Source of the DNA: Cantharellus purpuraceus | Lineage: Eukaryota; Basidiomycota; Agaricomycetes; Cantharellales; Hydnaceae | NCBI GenBank assembly: GCA_025174535.1 | Contig: JALBUN010000028.1 | Location: forward strand, 1 to 64,000 | Length of the DNA stretch: 64,000 bases | Direction of reading: 5' to 3' | Shown: positions 12,319 to 24,820 of the stretch, piece after piece | Layout of the letters: each line of letters starts with the position of its first letter | How positions within the stretch are numbered: position 1 is the first letter of the stretch | Position numbers and translations under genes: made by a program | Notes under the pieces: model-generated | Seen by the model: the letters and a program-made list of their open reading frames with translations, nothing else | Databases searched by the model: none | What the model was told of the DNA's origin: nothing

Positions 12319-12896
12319 TTAGAAGTGCCAGGAGACTATGAGAGACGTTAGTCATATTCGATTGAAAAGAACACGGTGCATAACTTACCCGGGAAAACGC
12401 CATCACTGTCAGGAGCAAACACATTAAACAGTCCTTTAGAAAGGTCAATGCTTCCGGGACCATCGCAAGTGGGACACTCGTCCGCGACAATACCAGTCGC
12501 TGTCACACCAGTCTTCGTGTCCGTGATAGTAATGGTGGCACCACAGTGAGCCCCATTGGCGTAGGTTTCCGTTTCTGACCAAAAAGAGGTGAGCATCGCG
12601 CAACAAAAGAGTTTCAACTGAAACCGTACGAAGTGCAACAATGTGATCCGTGTCTCTGTGAACATGACCACAGGCACCAGCATTGCCGTTCTGGAAGAAG
12701 AAGGTAGCCCTGTTATGTGAGCGAGGACAAATATAAGTTAGTGGTGCATGGTGATACTTAGTAACAGTTGTGGCTCGACGCACGTTCCTGAGAAGGTCCG
12801 ACGAGCCGAGAGAGCCTCAGAGGTGACGGGAGTAGCGAGAACACCACCAGCAGCCACGAGGCCAACGGCAACCAAAGTGTAAAGACGAGAGAACAT
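12319..12896 (-). CDS. Expansin-like secreted protein (double-psi beta-barrel)
   Basis: Four exons on the minus strand: 12784-12896, 12630-12709, 12389-12574 and 12319-12335. They keep phase through three GT-AG introns and give 131 residues. The ATG at 12896 starts a signal peptide (hydrophobic L/V/A/G run, then A-T-P). The mature domain has the fungal expansin/RlpA-like pattern: an aromatic T-F-F-F-Q-N-G-N stretch, G-A-C-G-H, D-H-I-V-A-L, Y-A-N-G-A-H-C-G, then D-E-C-P-T-C near a G-S-I-D-L-S motif, ending S-W-H-F. Four cysteines fit two disulfides. Such proteins are extracellular and are thought to loosen or bind cell walls without hydrolysing them. The gene is intact although it sits in a decayed inverted duplication, and it is missing from the other arm. 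Confidence 0.9.
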
Positions 12897-13269
12897 GGTA
12901 GGTCAAGTGAGAGATGCTTGAGGAGGAATACGAATGAGAACTCGGTTGAGGGAATATAGAATATAGGTCAGATCTTCAAGGGATTTATACCTAGAGACCT
13001 GGCGTCAAAGAGGTCCATAAGGAGTAAATGTGAGGTAGGAAGAAAGAAAGAAAATATGTGTGAGTACTACTTCATGACACATGGGAGCCAATGTCCGGCG
13101 AATGTGAAAGTGCCGGCCACCTAAGCCCTTAGAACAGGCTTCTCGATAAAAAAACGCGCATCCGCGCCTGATTAAGGGTTGAACTCTCTGTCAGCGCTGG
13201 AGTTGCGCTGGATTTCCCATGGAGTGGACGCAGTTGGAACGCCACAACTTGTCTGAGACGCTGGTTGAG

Positions 13270-14110
13270 GAATTAGACAAAGCGAAACAACAACATAGAC
13301 AAGACGACAGTCATGGCAGGGTATTCCGGACGTCCCGTATCCGGGGAACCCTGCTGGTCTGAAGGCGCGATAGTCGATTTGAGCTCCAGCTTCGCAGTTG
13401 ATGCAGCTTCCCTTGAATGATATGCTGGCTGCTGAACATTATCAGAGTCAGTAATAACGGTGCCCCGAATGATATCCCGCACTTACATTTTGTGTATCTA
13501 TGACTGAATGCGTTAACCATGACGAATGCGCTGAAACATCGGTGACAGGGACGGCCAGCGTATTGCTAATGCCGTGAAGACATCAATCCTGAGAAAGCAG
13601 TTGAAGAGTGAGGTTGTACGCATCTGAGCTTCGGCAGGTGCGCATGATTTGGCTTCTGGATATTGCAAGGTAGCTCAGCGTATTTTTTCACCCTCATATG
13701 TCATTGGGTAAAATTGGGAGGATTGATTGATCTCTCGGAAGTTGCAGGTGGGCGTCAAATAGAAGGAATCACTAGAAATGGAGACTAGCCGGAATGCGAT
13801 GTCAGCTACGACAAATAATTAAGGCGATATAGCGCTGAGTGCCGTTGCAATTGAAGCACTCAAATTGGTGCTCCCCGGGCCAGCAAGGTGGTATACCTGC
13901 AAATTATAGAAATACACGTGCCCGCAGGGAACTCAGGGGGTTGTAAGGGTTATGAGATGAAACCTTACATATTTTAGGATGAGCTGTGAGTAAGTGGCTA
14001 TGCATGATTGTTATGCGTACCTACAACACCAGTCCAAGTCCACAAGTCCTATTGAGAACGTACAGTCCTTCCCCACAGCGTATCACGCTCAGTTTGACAA
14101 CCATCATAAC
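13270..14110 (-). pseudogene. Decayed membrane-protein gene in the left arm
   Basis: This is the inverted counterpart of 15040-16020. It retains hydrophobic pieces (L-Y-V-L-N-R-T-C-G-L-G-L-V-L near 14040-14080) and a terminal exon-like stretch at about 13275-13440, but frames are broken and some helix residues are altered compared with the right copy. Assignment to a family is weak, as explained for the right copy. Confidence 0.3.
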
Positions 14111-14899
14111 GCTAGGACATAAGAGGACTGAGCGTCTTTCTGCCGCTTGTAAATCTTAGTCACGGTGATCTCTGGCAAGCTGGCATGCATTTCGGGATTG
14201 AATGTTAGTGTTGATCATGATGGTTTATGAAGATCTTCGCGTGTAGAACTTGTTTTAGTTTTATGCTCCATTAGTACTGGCCATTTTATGTGTCATTTGT
14301 TGAGGTAGATTCTGTGTACGCAAGAAGTAGACGTTCAGTGGAGTGAACGGCTATATATCACCTGCACTATAGTGCAGGTTAATGGGTTATATAGTTAGGA
14401 ATTGACTTTACCTCAGATGTTCAGTGGAGTGTGACCGGCTGCGGAAAGAAAGATATATGCGAAGCGCGCATAGCTATAGTAGAGAGAACTTGTGGGTATC
14501 TGACAAGGCTCAGACAGCGATAGGTGCTCTGCGTGGTTCACTGAGGTAAGTATATGTGTGCGCGATGCCTCGTAGTTAACGATCCAACGAAGAGATGTTA
14601 GTAGTATCTGGAAAAGTATCCTCTTATGCTTATATAATCGTCCTAACCAACATTGTGTAAATAAGTACCGAGTCCGTACGCGTAGTGTCGGGCGCCTGGA
14701 CGGTGGCTACGCTCGTCCTTAATCTGAGGATATGCTCCATCTCAGTTTCCATCAGTATCATTGTTGTACTCTACGATGAGGATTTGTATCAGTGAAGCAA
14801 CGCTAATAAGTTGAACAGTCAACGAAGTAGGTTGCGACTTGACAAGTACAAACGACGGAGTTGGTAATTCGAATTTAAAGATCAAACGTTCAAGTTGGA

Positions 14900-17130
14900 A
14901 CTCTAACTTCTTGCGTACACAGAATCCACCTCAACAAATGACACATTAAATGACCAGTACTAATGGAGCATAAAACTAGAATCAGTCTTACAGATTTTCT
15001 CTTGTGCGAAGATCTTCATAAACCATCATGATCAACACTAACATTCAATCCCGAAATGCATGCCAGCGTTCCAGAGAGCACAGTGACTAAGGTTTACAAG
15101 CAGCAGGAAGACGCTCGGTACTCTTTATGTCCTAGCGCTACAATGTTTGTCACCGAAATGGAGGTTCCCAAACTGAGCGTGATACGCTGGAGGGTAGGAC
15201 TGTACGTTCTCAATAGGGCTTGTGGACTTGGACTGGTGTTGTAGGTACGCATAACAATCATGCATAGCCACTTACTCACAGCTGCTCATCCTAAAATATG
15301 TAAGTTTTCATCTCATAACCCTTACAGTAATGCAACCTGTTGAGTTCCCTGCGGGCACGTGTATTTCTATAATTTGCAGGTATACCACCTTGCTGGCCCA
15401 GGGAGCACCAATTTGAGTGCTTCAATTCCAATAGCACTCGGCGCTATATCTCCTTAGCCATTTGTCGTAGCTGGCATCGCATTCCAGCTATTCTCCGCTT
15501 CTATGTGATTCCTTCTATTTGACGCCCACCTATATCCAGCAGACAAATCATGGGCAGCCATCGAGGCTCAAGTGCGCACAACCTCACTCATTAACTCTCT
15601 TTTCAGGATATGTCTTCACGGCATTAGCAATATTGATTTTCATCCTTGTCATTTACGGCACCGATGTGTCCCGGCGCATTCGTCGTGGTTAGCGCATCCA
15701 GTCATAGATACACAAAATGTAAGTGTAAGTGTGGGATATCATTCGTGGCACCGTTATTACTGACTCTGATAATGTTCAGCACCTCACTCAGGTTGTGTTC
15801 AGCAGCCAGCATATCATTCAAGGGAAGCTGCATCAACTGCTCCAGGTCTTACATGAGGCTGGAGCTCAAATCGACTATCGCGCCTTCAGACCAGCAGGGT
15901 TCCCTGGACACGGGATGTCCGGAATGTTCTGCTATGACTGTCGTCTTGTCTATATTGTTGTTTCGCTTTGTCTAATTCCTCAGCCAACATCTCAGACAAG
16001 TTGTGGCGTTCAAACTACTTGATATGGATGAGCACTATCAGACAGATTTCCGTTCTCACTGTGACTTTCAAGACTATGCAACAGGTCTCTAATGTCTGTG
16101 TTGATGTATGCGTATCCTGTACACTCTTCTTCAAGATAGCCGTCCGTAAACAGCAGATGCCCGGCGTCCACTCCATCAGAACTCCGGCGGAACTCCAGCG
16201 CCGACAGAGAATTCAACCCTGGATCAGGTGCGAATGCGCGGTTCTTTATCGAGAAACCTGTTTTAAGGGCTTAGGATACCGGTCATGCTATCGGACCCTG
16301 CACTGCATATGCTGCATGATCTCGATACTACCAGACAGCAACTTCAAGAAGTGACGGACGAACTAGCTCTGTCAAGACCGGCCAGACTGGCAACTATTAC
16401 TGGGCGATATCAACACATTATGAGCTTCCTTATATTACCAGAGACCGCTGTCAGGGGGGTGTGGACATTATGGGAGTGCACTATAGTGAGGTTTGGTGGC
16501 GCATTTCTATTCTCCAGCATGAGACCCCAACGTTACACAATATGAAGTTGGGAAACACAGCGTTTGGTTTGCAGAGTGTGTGAGGCGCTCCACATGAGAT
16601 ACTTGTTCTGACTCATTGCTACAGATTCTGTACTCCCGTCCCCTCCAGCGCTAGTGTTTCATGGTGAACTTGGCCCGTACTTCCAATGTCAGCGTGTAAG
16701 GTCGCAGCACAACACAGCGTTGTTTGGTTCCAAAGTGAAACGTATCCACATGAGGCACTTGAGAACTACTGACTTGATCACACGTCACATTCCTACAGAT
16801 ATTGTACTCTCGAACTCCCGCATTTCAGAATCTGTAATTGTCTACAACGATTGTATATTGAAACAAGGATTCCCATCTGTGGATGAAACAACAACTGCCT
16901 GTGATCAAGCTTCAATAGTTTGAATAGCCAGTTATCACCAGGGTCAGACGGGGGCACAACCGACATACGCCGCGCCAGTGAATGGTCTGGACCAGTCAGA
17001 AGCCATTTCAGCTGATTGACTTCAACAGATCGCATGGAACAGCCCCCAATGGCCCCACGACTATTAGCCACCACAGTAACAACACCTGGTACCCATCAGC
17101 TGGCACAGCTGCTACCGCAGATCCATCAGA
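14900..17130. repeat. Right arm of the large inverted duplication
   Basis: This is the partner of the left arm. Compared with it, this copy lacks the expansin-containing segment (junction near 16275), has about 130 extra bases at 16020-16155, and about 230 extra bases around 16330-16560. The outer edge lies near 17130, where similarity to 11284 ends. Divergence is high enough that several frames differ, so the duplication is not recent. Confidence 0.8.
15040..16020 (+). pseudogene. Possible RTA1-like or other multi-helix gene remnant
   Basis: Exon-like stretches are bounded by plausible splice sites. One at about 15170-15240 reads R-W-R-V-G-L-Y-V-L-N-R and then a hydrophobic tail, before GTAGGTACG. 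One near 15450-15490 reads P-F-V-V-A-G-I-A-F-Q-L-F-S. One at 15605-15690 is a full membrane helix followed by R-R-I-R-R. The G-I-A-F-Q-L pattern recalls the RTA1 family of fungal lipid-translocating proteins, but I could not assemble a whole frame and stop codons interrupt it (for example TGA after F-S-A-S-M). It may instead be another seven-helix orphan. The pairing with 13270-14110 shows it was once one gene duplicated in inverted orientation. Confidence 0.3.
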
Positions 17131-19051
17131 GGAATTCTCGCATGCATGAGACCACTCGGCCACGTAATATCGTCAAGGAATGGGATGCACAGGACAATGT
17201 CATATCTTTGGGGTACAAGGGGCAACGATGAACAAATGAAATCGACAGGCATTCACTCTTCCTAATGCCGTGACTCCAAAGCACTGCAACGCTTAGATAG
17301 TCGTAGCTGAAGAACAAGGGTGATATCCTATTACACCCCTTGTATTCCGGTCCTATTATTGTTCATCACGTAGCATGACCACGAATTGAGTTGTTACGAG
17401 ACGTTTCGTTGACTGAACATGTTCTGAGCGACACGTTGCCGTGTTCATAGGCAAGCCAGACAGCGCTCCGACATGCATTTATTGAAATCAAGTGCTCTCC
17501 CCATGAGATGGCGTCGCCCTAAATCGCCCTGAGGGTACATTCAGACTTTCAGGATCTCTCGCACCAAACCAAGCAGGCACCCCTAGGAGTAGTATCATCT
17601 GGCATCACACGCCGTTTGACGGGCCCATTCGTCGCCTCGCACCACCGCCTCTTCTTGTCTCCTCCGCCCACAATGATTTCACCCATCATCACTGGTCCAC
17701 ACAAGTAGCAGTTCAAGTTCCCGTGAAGTCTGACCCCAGCAGGATTGCGTTGCAACCTAAGTTACACGCACACATTCTTCCCGGACACAGAGACACATCG
17801 AGTCATTAGGCACGATGACCGTGGGTCATGGGATCTGCTGCTACCGTAGTCAAACCATTCTTAGCCTCTAGCAGGCTTTACCAACAACTGTCACTGGTAT
17901 TGGGTGATCTGCCGGGAGTATTTTCCGGCAGTGAATGTTTGAAGCCCATAGGAAGCTAAGGAAGCCAAGGAGGGGAGATTCCTCCATGCTACTGAGTGGC
18001 TCACGGGTGCTCCAATTCAATAACCAATGCAGTGGAGTCACCGCCCCCCGATCTCGCGTAGTGCCATTATGACGCCCTACCATTCAGTGGCACCGTCACA
18101 ACACGCATAGGTGCCGGCTAGATCTGTTTTTCCGACAAGGTTTGTGCCACCGTGGCAAAATAGGTGGTGTATGACACTGCGGCTAGGTGAAGCGCACGAT
18201 GGAATCGTTATCAATAGATCTTCCTTTCAAGATCTATTGTATCCTGTCTTGAAAATTTTATAGCCAATCGTATATTAGCCAAGAAAACATGAGTACTTGC
18301 GAACGCACATCGCTGGCTGGAGACCTAAGTAGTTTCTCTCAGATAAGAAACACATTTAGCGGCCCAACTTGAATGGAGCAAATAAGGAGAGCAAGGAGCT
18401 CAGTTAGAGTAGCCTTGGCAGCGCTGGGAATTTTTGGCACATTCGAACTACTTAACAGAGCCTATTGAATCTCAGGGACCTGGTGCGGGAGTGCCCATCC
18501 CGAGCCTGGAATTCACGGTTACGCACACACATCACACAATAGGAACATTGCGCTACAGACGGTTTTGTTTATATTGTGTGACTATGTACCGAAGGGGGGG
18601 GGGGTATAAGGGAGGCGTGTTATAGACATGTGAAAGGAAAGGCGATAGTTGACAATCAAACAATCAATAGATAGCGCAAAGACAACAAGCCAAATGTCCG
18701 CATGGGAAAACATGGGGTATAAGAAACCGGGTATGACGGTAGGTATGTATGCGCATAAACGTTTTTGGAGAGAGAAAAACAATGAATGGCTACTGGCACA
18801 GCGAGGTAACAGTTGGTGATTGTGATCAAACAGGGTATAAAGGAAAACAATAAAAAAAATAACGGACACAGAGTCTGTGAGCAAATAATAATGAAGAGTT
18901 AGGACACAGTAAGGGTGTTTCAACAGCAGTGGTGATTGCAACGAGCACATTGCGATACTGTGAGTACGACCGGCGATATCAGCACCACTAGCTCGCGACA
19001 CTCATGAACCTACGGCTCACCAGAACAAAAGAGAACAACAATTTTACGCTC
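17131..19051. other. Intergenic stretch, probably with 3' UTR of the GATA gene
   Basis: No supported gene. A run of G (18594-18602) and several short AT-rich tracts occur. The last few hundred bases lie downstream of the stop at 19052 and probably include its 3' UTR. Confidence 0.45.
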
Positions 19052-20943
19052 TCATACTTGATGTGTGCTGGCTGGCCCATCCTTGTCAAACCGCATCACG
19101 GCCACGCTTAGTCCATTTGAGTGCTCAGAAATTGACCGCATGCGTCCCCTTCCGCGCGCTGCGGATAGCTTCGTGACATGTTTTCCCGGGCGGATGAATT
19201 CACCACGATCGTTCAAAGGGCGTGGTTTCCTGTGCGCTTTCTCGTACAACCCGCACTTATTGCATACCTGACGGATACAAAAGTTAGAAACTTGCGAGCG
19301 GGATGAAGGAAGGAGATGAGACAAAGGAGAAATGAACTCACAATATAGCCAGCCTGCATAATGCTTCGACGCCACGCAGACACGTCGCGCCATGTTCTAC
19401 AATTGAAACACTGTCGCCGCAGCATACGCGTTGGCTTGGTATCCTGACGGCTCGTGAATTCCAACTAGCAACGGGAGATTAAGAATGAACATTAAATGCG
19501 CAGACCAAGAAGCCAACACGTACCTCACGCTCATCTACATCTTCCAGGCCCATTCCCAACATTTCTTCCCCCGATTTCTTCTTTGCCTTGTTCGCGATTC
19601 CCACCCTCATGTCTGTACTGCCGCCTCTATCCTTGGATGGAAGCGGGAGTAGTCCAAAGGGACTCGTACCAGGTCCTAGATTAGGGTGACGTGGATATTG
19701 GGCTGCGGCCTCACCATGTTCGCCAGAGGTAGAGGACCCTGAGAGATCGGATATAGCAGGAGAATGGCTAGGTACGGGCCTCATCGTATCTCTGTAGGCA
19801 TTGCTGTGCATACGAGAGTCATCGCGCTCACGCTTGCCTATAATCCCTCGCGGGTCACAGCAAGTCTCTGTTTTCCACTCTTCAGTCGCGTGAGGAGCAG
19901 AGTGGGTCATCTTGCTAGCGAAATGATCCGCTGAGTGCCTGGGTGCGGTGCGGAACACGTTTGCATTTGCATCAAAATGCTTCCACGTGGTATCTTTACG
20001 GGTAGTAGTTTCAGCGACATCGCTCCTCGTAAACGGTGATGACGATCCTGACGAAGAAGGGGAGGTGGATGCTGTTGGTGGTGGAGTAAGTTGTGTTGGC
20101 TTGAAAAAGGTTCTATTGGAGTCAGAAAAAGAGTGGTTGTGGGGGAAAATGCCTGGATGATATTGTTGTTGTTGCACGTACGTGTGCTCCGGGAGAGGAA
20201 GGGTACTGGAAGTGGAAAGAGAAGAAGAGAGGCCACTCGGATTGGTGTTAGACCCACCGACCAATGGGTAAGGGAGATGCAATCCGAGAGGCTTGTTACC
20301 TTCAAATTCATCGGGGTTCTTCAACCATAGCCCATCCTCTCGCGTGTTTCCAAATGAAGGAAACGTCGCCTCAGCTCCACGGGCATCAGGCGCATGCGGT
20401 GCGCGGAAAGTCGGAACTGGCCCGTGAAAAACGCTTTGAAAAGACTCTGACAGGTGGCCATGGAGAGGGTCAGAAGCCGGCCCGCGTAAAGAATCGGGTA
20501 AGGAATGTGGTGTTATGGACAGCCTTGCATCCGGAGAAACTGATAAGGCATTAAAAGAAAAATTTGGAAGGGCCTGGGAGGATGTTTGTGCACCGCGAGA
20601 TGTAAACCGGCTCCAGTGCTGAGAAAGGGTACGTCAGAGCATAAAGGGAGATACATGATACAGATTGACATAGAACTCTGGTGGTCTACTCGCCATACCC
20701 AGGGACTCGACGCAAATGAGCACAAAAAGGGACACAAAGGGGAACAACAATAGAGGTAGAAGAGAACAAGAAACTCACGTCGGCATCCAGGAAGCCGTCT
20801 CTGTACGAAAACCCGCCAATTCTCAGCTCGCTGTCATCCAGCCTCAAAGTCGACCCAAGCGACGGGTCGAATGACTCGTTGCTTTCCATATTACTCGCTC
20901 CGGGGCCTTGTGCATCAGACCAACCAGTGGATTGACGAGTCAT
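19052..20943 (-). CDS. GATA-type zinc-finger transcription factor
   Basis: Four exons on the minus strand: 20779-20943, 19524-20618, 19342-19464 and 19052-19267. All joins are in phase 0 and give 532 residues. The N-terminal 420 residues are low in structure, rich in Ser, Pro, His and Thr. The single zinc finger lies at about residues 439-467: C-F-N-C, then W-R-R-S, then C-N-K-C-G-L-Y followed by a basic R-K-P-R-P, spacing C-x2-C-x20-C-x2-C. The finger is split by the intron between exons 3 and 4, exactly before V-C-N-K-C. The usual T-x-x-P/S-L ahead of W-R-R is replaced by W-R-D-V-S-A. A basic region (R-G-R-G-R-M-R) follows. It is nuclear by family; targets are unknown. It could act in nitrogen, light or iron responses, but nothing here decides. 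Confidence 0.88.
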
Positions 20944-23149
20944 ACTTTGTTCATGGTTCTGGGAAGGTATGCTGGAAAGTCCGGGGGATGCTACGAGCCT
21001 TTACGTCCGATTCGTGTCAAGACCAGAAAAAGAGAAGATTCATAGAATCGGTGGGAGTACGTACACTTCATTTTTAACCAAACCTTGAGACATAACCGAA
21101 CATACACCCTTCAAAATGAACAGAGGCCGCGGATTGAGTGATCGAGGATACGGAAATAAGAATGATTAGGGTGAGCTGGGAGGGGGAAAAAGGGGTCTTT
21201 GTAGATAGGACGGTTCGCCCTTTAGAAGCTACAGCTTCAAACTCCGCGCGCTTTCAGTCTCACTCGGCACCCGTGCATGTACGGTTGCCTTGGAGACCCC
21301 TATGATATCCCTCTGTGAAAGCGGTGGGAGCTCCGCTCATTGCGCTGGACGTCAGGATGGAAGCCGAAGGAAAATTCATGCTCGCGAAAGACGCACACTA
21401 TCACCGCGCGTTCTTGATCATAATGAAATCTATATATCATATATCATTCTCAGCAGTCGCCCGACGCGGATCATCAAATTGAATGGGATATACCATTAAC
21501 CCCTTGCCGTCAAATGCCACATCCTGCCTCGACAGTGTTCTCGCCTCTGGTGCCTCGAAAGGTACTACGTTACCTGCACTGAAGAGCCCACACCGCGAAG
21601 CTTGATGAATTGCTGAACTATTCCGCGGCTTCTTCCATCCTTGATTGGCTTTCACCACGTGAGATCGGAAGTGATCGAACGTCTGACCTTGATCGATCTG
21701 TGAGTAATTGTGTACTTTTTGGCGAGAACCATATCTTGTCCCCGATCTTCATTCGAATATACGTACAATATACACATTTCGCGGACGGTGCATCACCAAG
21801 CCATTTACCATTCCGATCCCAAGGTTTGCCCAAGCGGTCTCATTGAGATGTATACGTTGTCAGTATGCCCAGCAAAGATTGGTGTCAGTAAGTACTAAGT
21901 TCTCAAGAGACATATACTCATCTGGCAAGTCCACCTCGCTTCGTGGAGCAGTTATGCTGCACGAACTGGCAAGCACTCAGGAATAAGGCAGAATCGATAA
22001 AACTCCCGCGATTCGTGTTTCAATGTCGACAGAAGACGAAAACAATGTGATTGCCGCTGCTCTTGCATGGCAGCGATGAATATCCCTAGCCGTCAGTCGA
22101 TTCTCTCCTCAGGTGCACATGATAGACTGAACTGAAGGGAGCCAGCAACAACGCCATCCTGGAAGTAGAATCGTCTCTCAATCAAAACATAGGATATAGA
22201 GCCGGCTGCTACTTGAGCAACTTCTCGGACAGACTTCCATCAGTGAATAGGTCTCTAGCGGATCATCTTCCTGCCTCGCAGTACGATGACGCATGTAAAC
22301 CAACCCAATAGCTATAGAGTTCCTTCGCATTTCAGTTCTCTCATGTGGTGAGCGCCACTTGTCTTCCACTTATTAAGCGTTCGTCAACTTCTGTTTCTTG
22401 ATGGCTACCAGAGGCCTTAGGTAGTTTATAGTGTCAAGTGCTGTTTGTCTTCCTCAAATTTCCTTCCACGGTACCTCCCACTGCTTTAAGAACCGCGGAC
22501 ATTATTATGACGGAGAAGGGTTGGTGTTTCAGGTTCCAGATGATATCAGCACGTGAGAGGCATCAGGGCTAGGTGCAGCCTCAGACGGTAAACAGCAATG
22601 CGCTGAAGCTGTGAGAGACTCCGTTGAGGCTGTTTCAGTTGTGACCGTGACATGTCACTTGATATATTTCAGCTTCAGCTGTGGCAGCATCTGCCACTAG
22701 AATTGTGTTCTGACGATTCTTTCCCGAAATAAAGTTTCGATTCACAGGAGAGCTTCAAGCTCTCAGAGTAGGTCCGACCGAAAGTTGAAGATCTCGTGGA
22801 CTCAGAAAACCTCAAGGAGTGTTCAATAGTACTTGAGGTATAAAAACTCTGTTCTTTTCCAGGTACGTTGAAACTATATTCTCCATATCCTCGTATAGCC
22901 TCATAAATTTAAGGTAGAATTAGTAACCTCAAAAATGTCAGGCTCCCAGCTGGTTTTGAAAGACGCCGCGCGGCGCTTCACTTCTTTCCCACGCGTCTCC
23001 ACTGCACACGACTGAGTTTCACCAGGCTCAACTGGGCATCGACTGTGAACTGATACAAGAGAGAATCATCAAACTTCTTCTGGCGCTGATTGTAATATCT
23101 GATCAGTTTTGAAATTGATTCCTCTCACACACTCGCACATGTCCGAGTC
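20944..23149. other. Intergenic stretch between divergent genes, no supported gene
   Basis: This should hold the GATA-factor promoter at its left and the lipase promoter at its right. Several short frames (21610-21990 plus, 22178-22369 minus) were read but none joins into a spliced product or resembles a family. Confidence 0.4.
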
Positions 23150-24820
23150 ATGACTGGCCCCTTTCTATTCGGGATTTCGTTAATCTTCACGTTAGCAGCA
23201 TTGGCAAGTGTTTCTAAAGGACAAAAGCAGGTTTCATCGGGTACGTGCCGAAATATGGTATATATCTGTGGGATAGACTTTCGTTCTGACTTTTAGGGTA
23301 GATGTATACCTTGACCTTGTGCACTGTGAGCAACTTGCACTCTCACCTTCGTGGTCAAATCATTGGGTATAGTGAGCTATACCTAACACTGTAGATTTTA
23401 AATACGCGTCAAGTGCATACTCTATCTTTTGCCCTCACCCGAATGGTCAGAGCCTTGTCGAAGTTGTCAGTGGATTTTTGGTGATGAGCTAGAGAACATG
23501 CCTGCTGAGCTTTCCCACAACATCCTATTTAGTTCAAGAACATAGTAACAGAGGTAATGTTTAGTTACTCTTCAATATAACATCTCAAATTTACTTTATA
23601 ACAGACACAGGGGTATATTGCACGTGATGATACCCGCAGAGAGATTGTTGTAGCACTTCGGGGCAGGTAAAAGTACACATCGATACGGCAGCATAACAGT
23701 TCCTCACTTCTTATTGTTTTCCTGCTTCAGCGTGTCTGTCACAGATATGATAATCGATGCCGGTGTCGTTCTGACACCATTCCATTCGCCTAGTGTCGTG
23801 GCTCCCTTGAACACACTAGTTCATGCAGGGTTTCTGAACGGGTACGTCGCTAGTTGTATTTATGCCTTCTTTTTTTGTGATTCTATTATTCGTTCCAGCT
23901 GGAATGCGGTCGCAATCATGGTCATACGTGCCGTTGACATGGAACTTCAAGCGCACCCTGGTGCGTAGTCATCCATTGACACTCTCAGTCACCTCCATAG
24001 CACATTACTCTCTTTCTTTGCAATCCAGATTACAGCTTGGTCACCAGTGGGCACTCACTTGGTGGAGCTCTTGCCTCAATCGCAGCCATGACTTTGAAGG
24101 CCCATTTCCCGTTTTCAAATGTGACAATGTACACATATGGTATGTAGATATCTGAAGATAGTGTGTGTGGTTAGAAGGTGGCTTGAATTCCTAGGTCAAC
24201 CTCGGACGGGTAACTCGGTCTACGCCCATTGGGTGAACAACGAACTTGGCGTAAGAATAATCCATGCACCATGCATAAATTTGGAGGCTATATCTTTTAT
24301 CAGGGCAACGTGTTCCGCGTCGTGCACACGTATGATGGCGTTCCTACTGTGCGTATATCTCATCAAATGGCCGCGGTCCTGACCATCATCTTACAACATG
24401 ATTGACGCGTTGCAAAGATAATACCCACCAGAGAGACGCCCTTCCTCAGAAATCAACCACTGAGCCACAAGTTTCCTCTGGCTAATTACACCTATCGGCA
24501 TCATGGGTGCGTACCTTGTTGCAGTGTGAAGATGGCGTGCAGGTCCATCGGCGTTAACACTGATTACTTACATCAGTGTGGAGTATTGGCAAAGTCCCGA
24601 ACCCCCGTCTGAAAACACTACAAGGCACTGTGCCATTGATGGAGAAGATCCCGACTGCTCGTCGTCCATCCGTAGGCTCCGTTGACTGTTGACTCTGTAA
24701 CCATTCATTGCTGATATTCGTCAATGAACAGCCTCGACTGGTGTCAACGTGGCTCATTGGGCGTACTTTGGTATTTTGGCGATTAGACCATTTTGCACTG
24801 CACAGAATGGCCTTGAATGA
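23150..24820 (+). CDS. Secreted class 3 lipase (alpha/beta hydrolase)
   Basis: Twelve exons: 23150-23240, 23395-23480, 23533-23553, 23605-23666, 23731-23841, 23899-23960, 24029-24139, 24195-24250, 24304-24348, 24418-24506, 24577-24671 and 24732-24820. Together they give 918 bases, 305 residues, in phase throughout. A signal peptide follows the start. The order matches fungal lipase_3 proteins: Y-A-S-S-A-Y-S, C-P, I-V-V-A-L-R-G-S, V-H-A-G-F-L, nucleophile motif S-G-H-S-L-G-G-A, Y-T-Y-G-Q-P-R-T-G, then H-T-Y-D-G-V-P (catalytic Asp), H-H-G-V-E-Y-W, C-A-I-D-G-E-D-P-D-C-S and V-A-H-W-A-Y-F-G (catalytic His). The protein should act outside the cell on acylglycerols or related esters; a feruloyl-esterase-like activity cannot be excluded. 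The gene looks intact. Exon 3 is only 21 bases. Confidence 0.93.

Larger units (their letters stand above)
11284..14340. repeat. Left arm of a large inverted duplication
   Basis: Read on the minus strand this arm matches the plus strand of 14900-17130 with many substitutions and indels. Anchor matches are 11284-11450 with 17000-17130, 11560-11830 with 16630-16920, 11885-11925 with 16285-16325, 13120-13230 with 16155-16275, 13260-13450 with 15790-15990, and 14030-14340 with 14900-15250. The segment of about 1.2 kb between 11925 and 13120 is unique to this arm and contains the expansin-like gene. The spacer between arms is about 560 bp and includes a small palindrome near 14355-14375. Confidence 0.8.

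Noticed and set aside
18582..19001. A 139-residue minus-strand frame downstream of the GATA gene
   Set aside because: It lies in the expected 3' UTR, has no domain and starts from a weak context.
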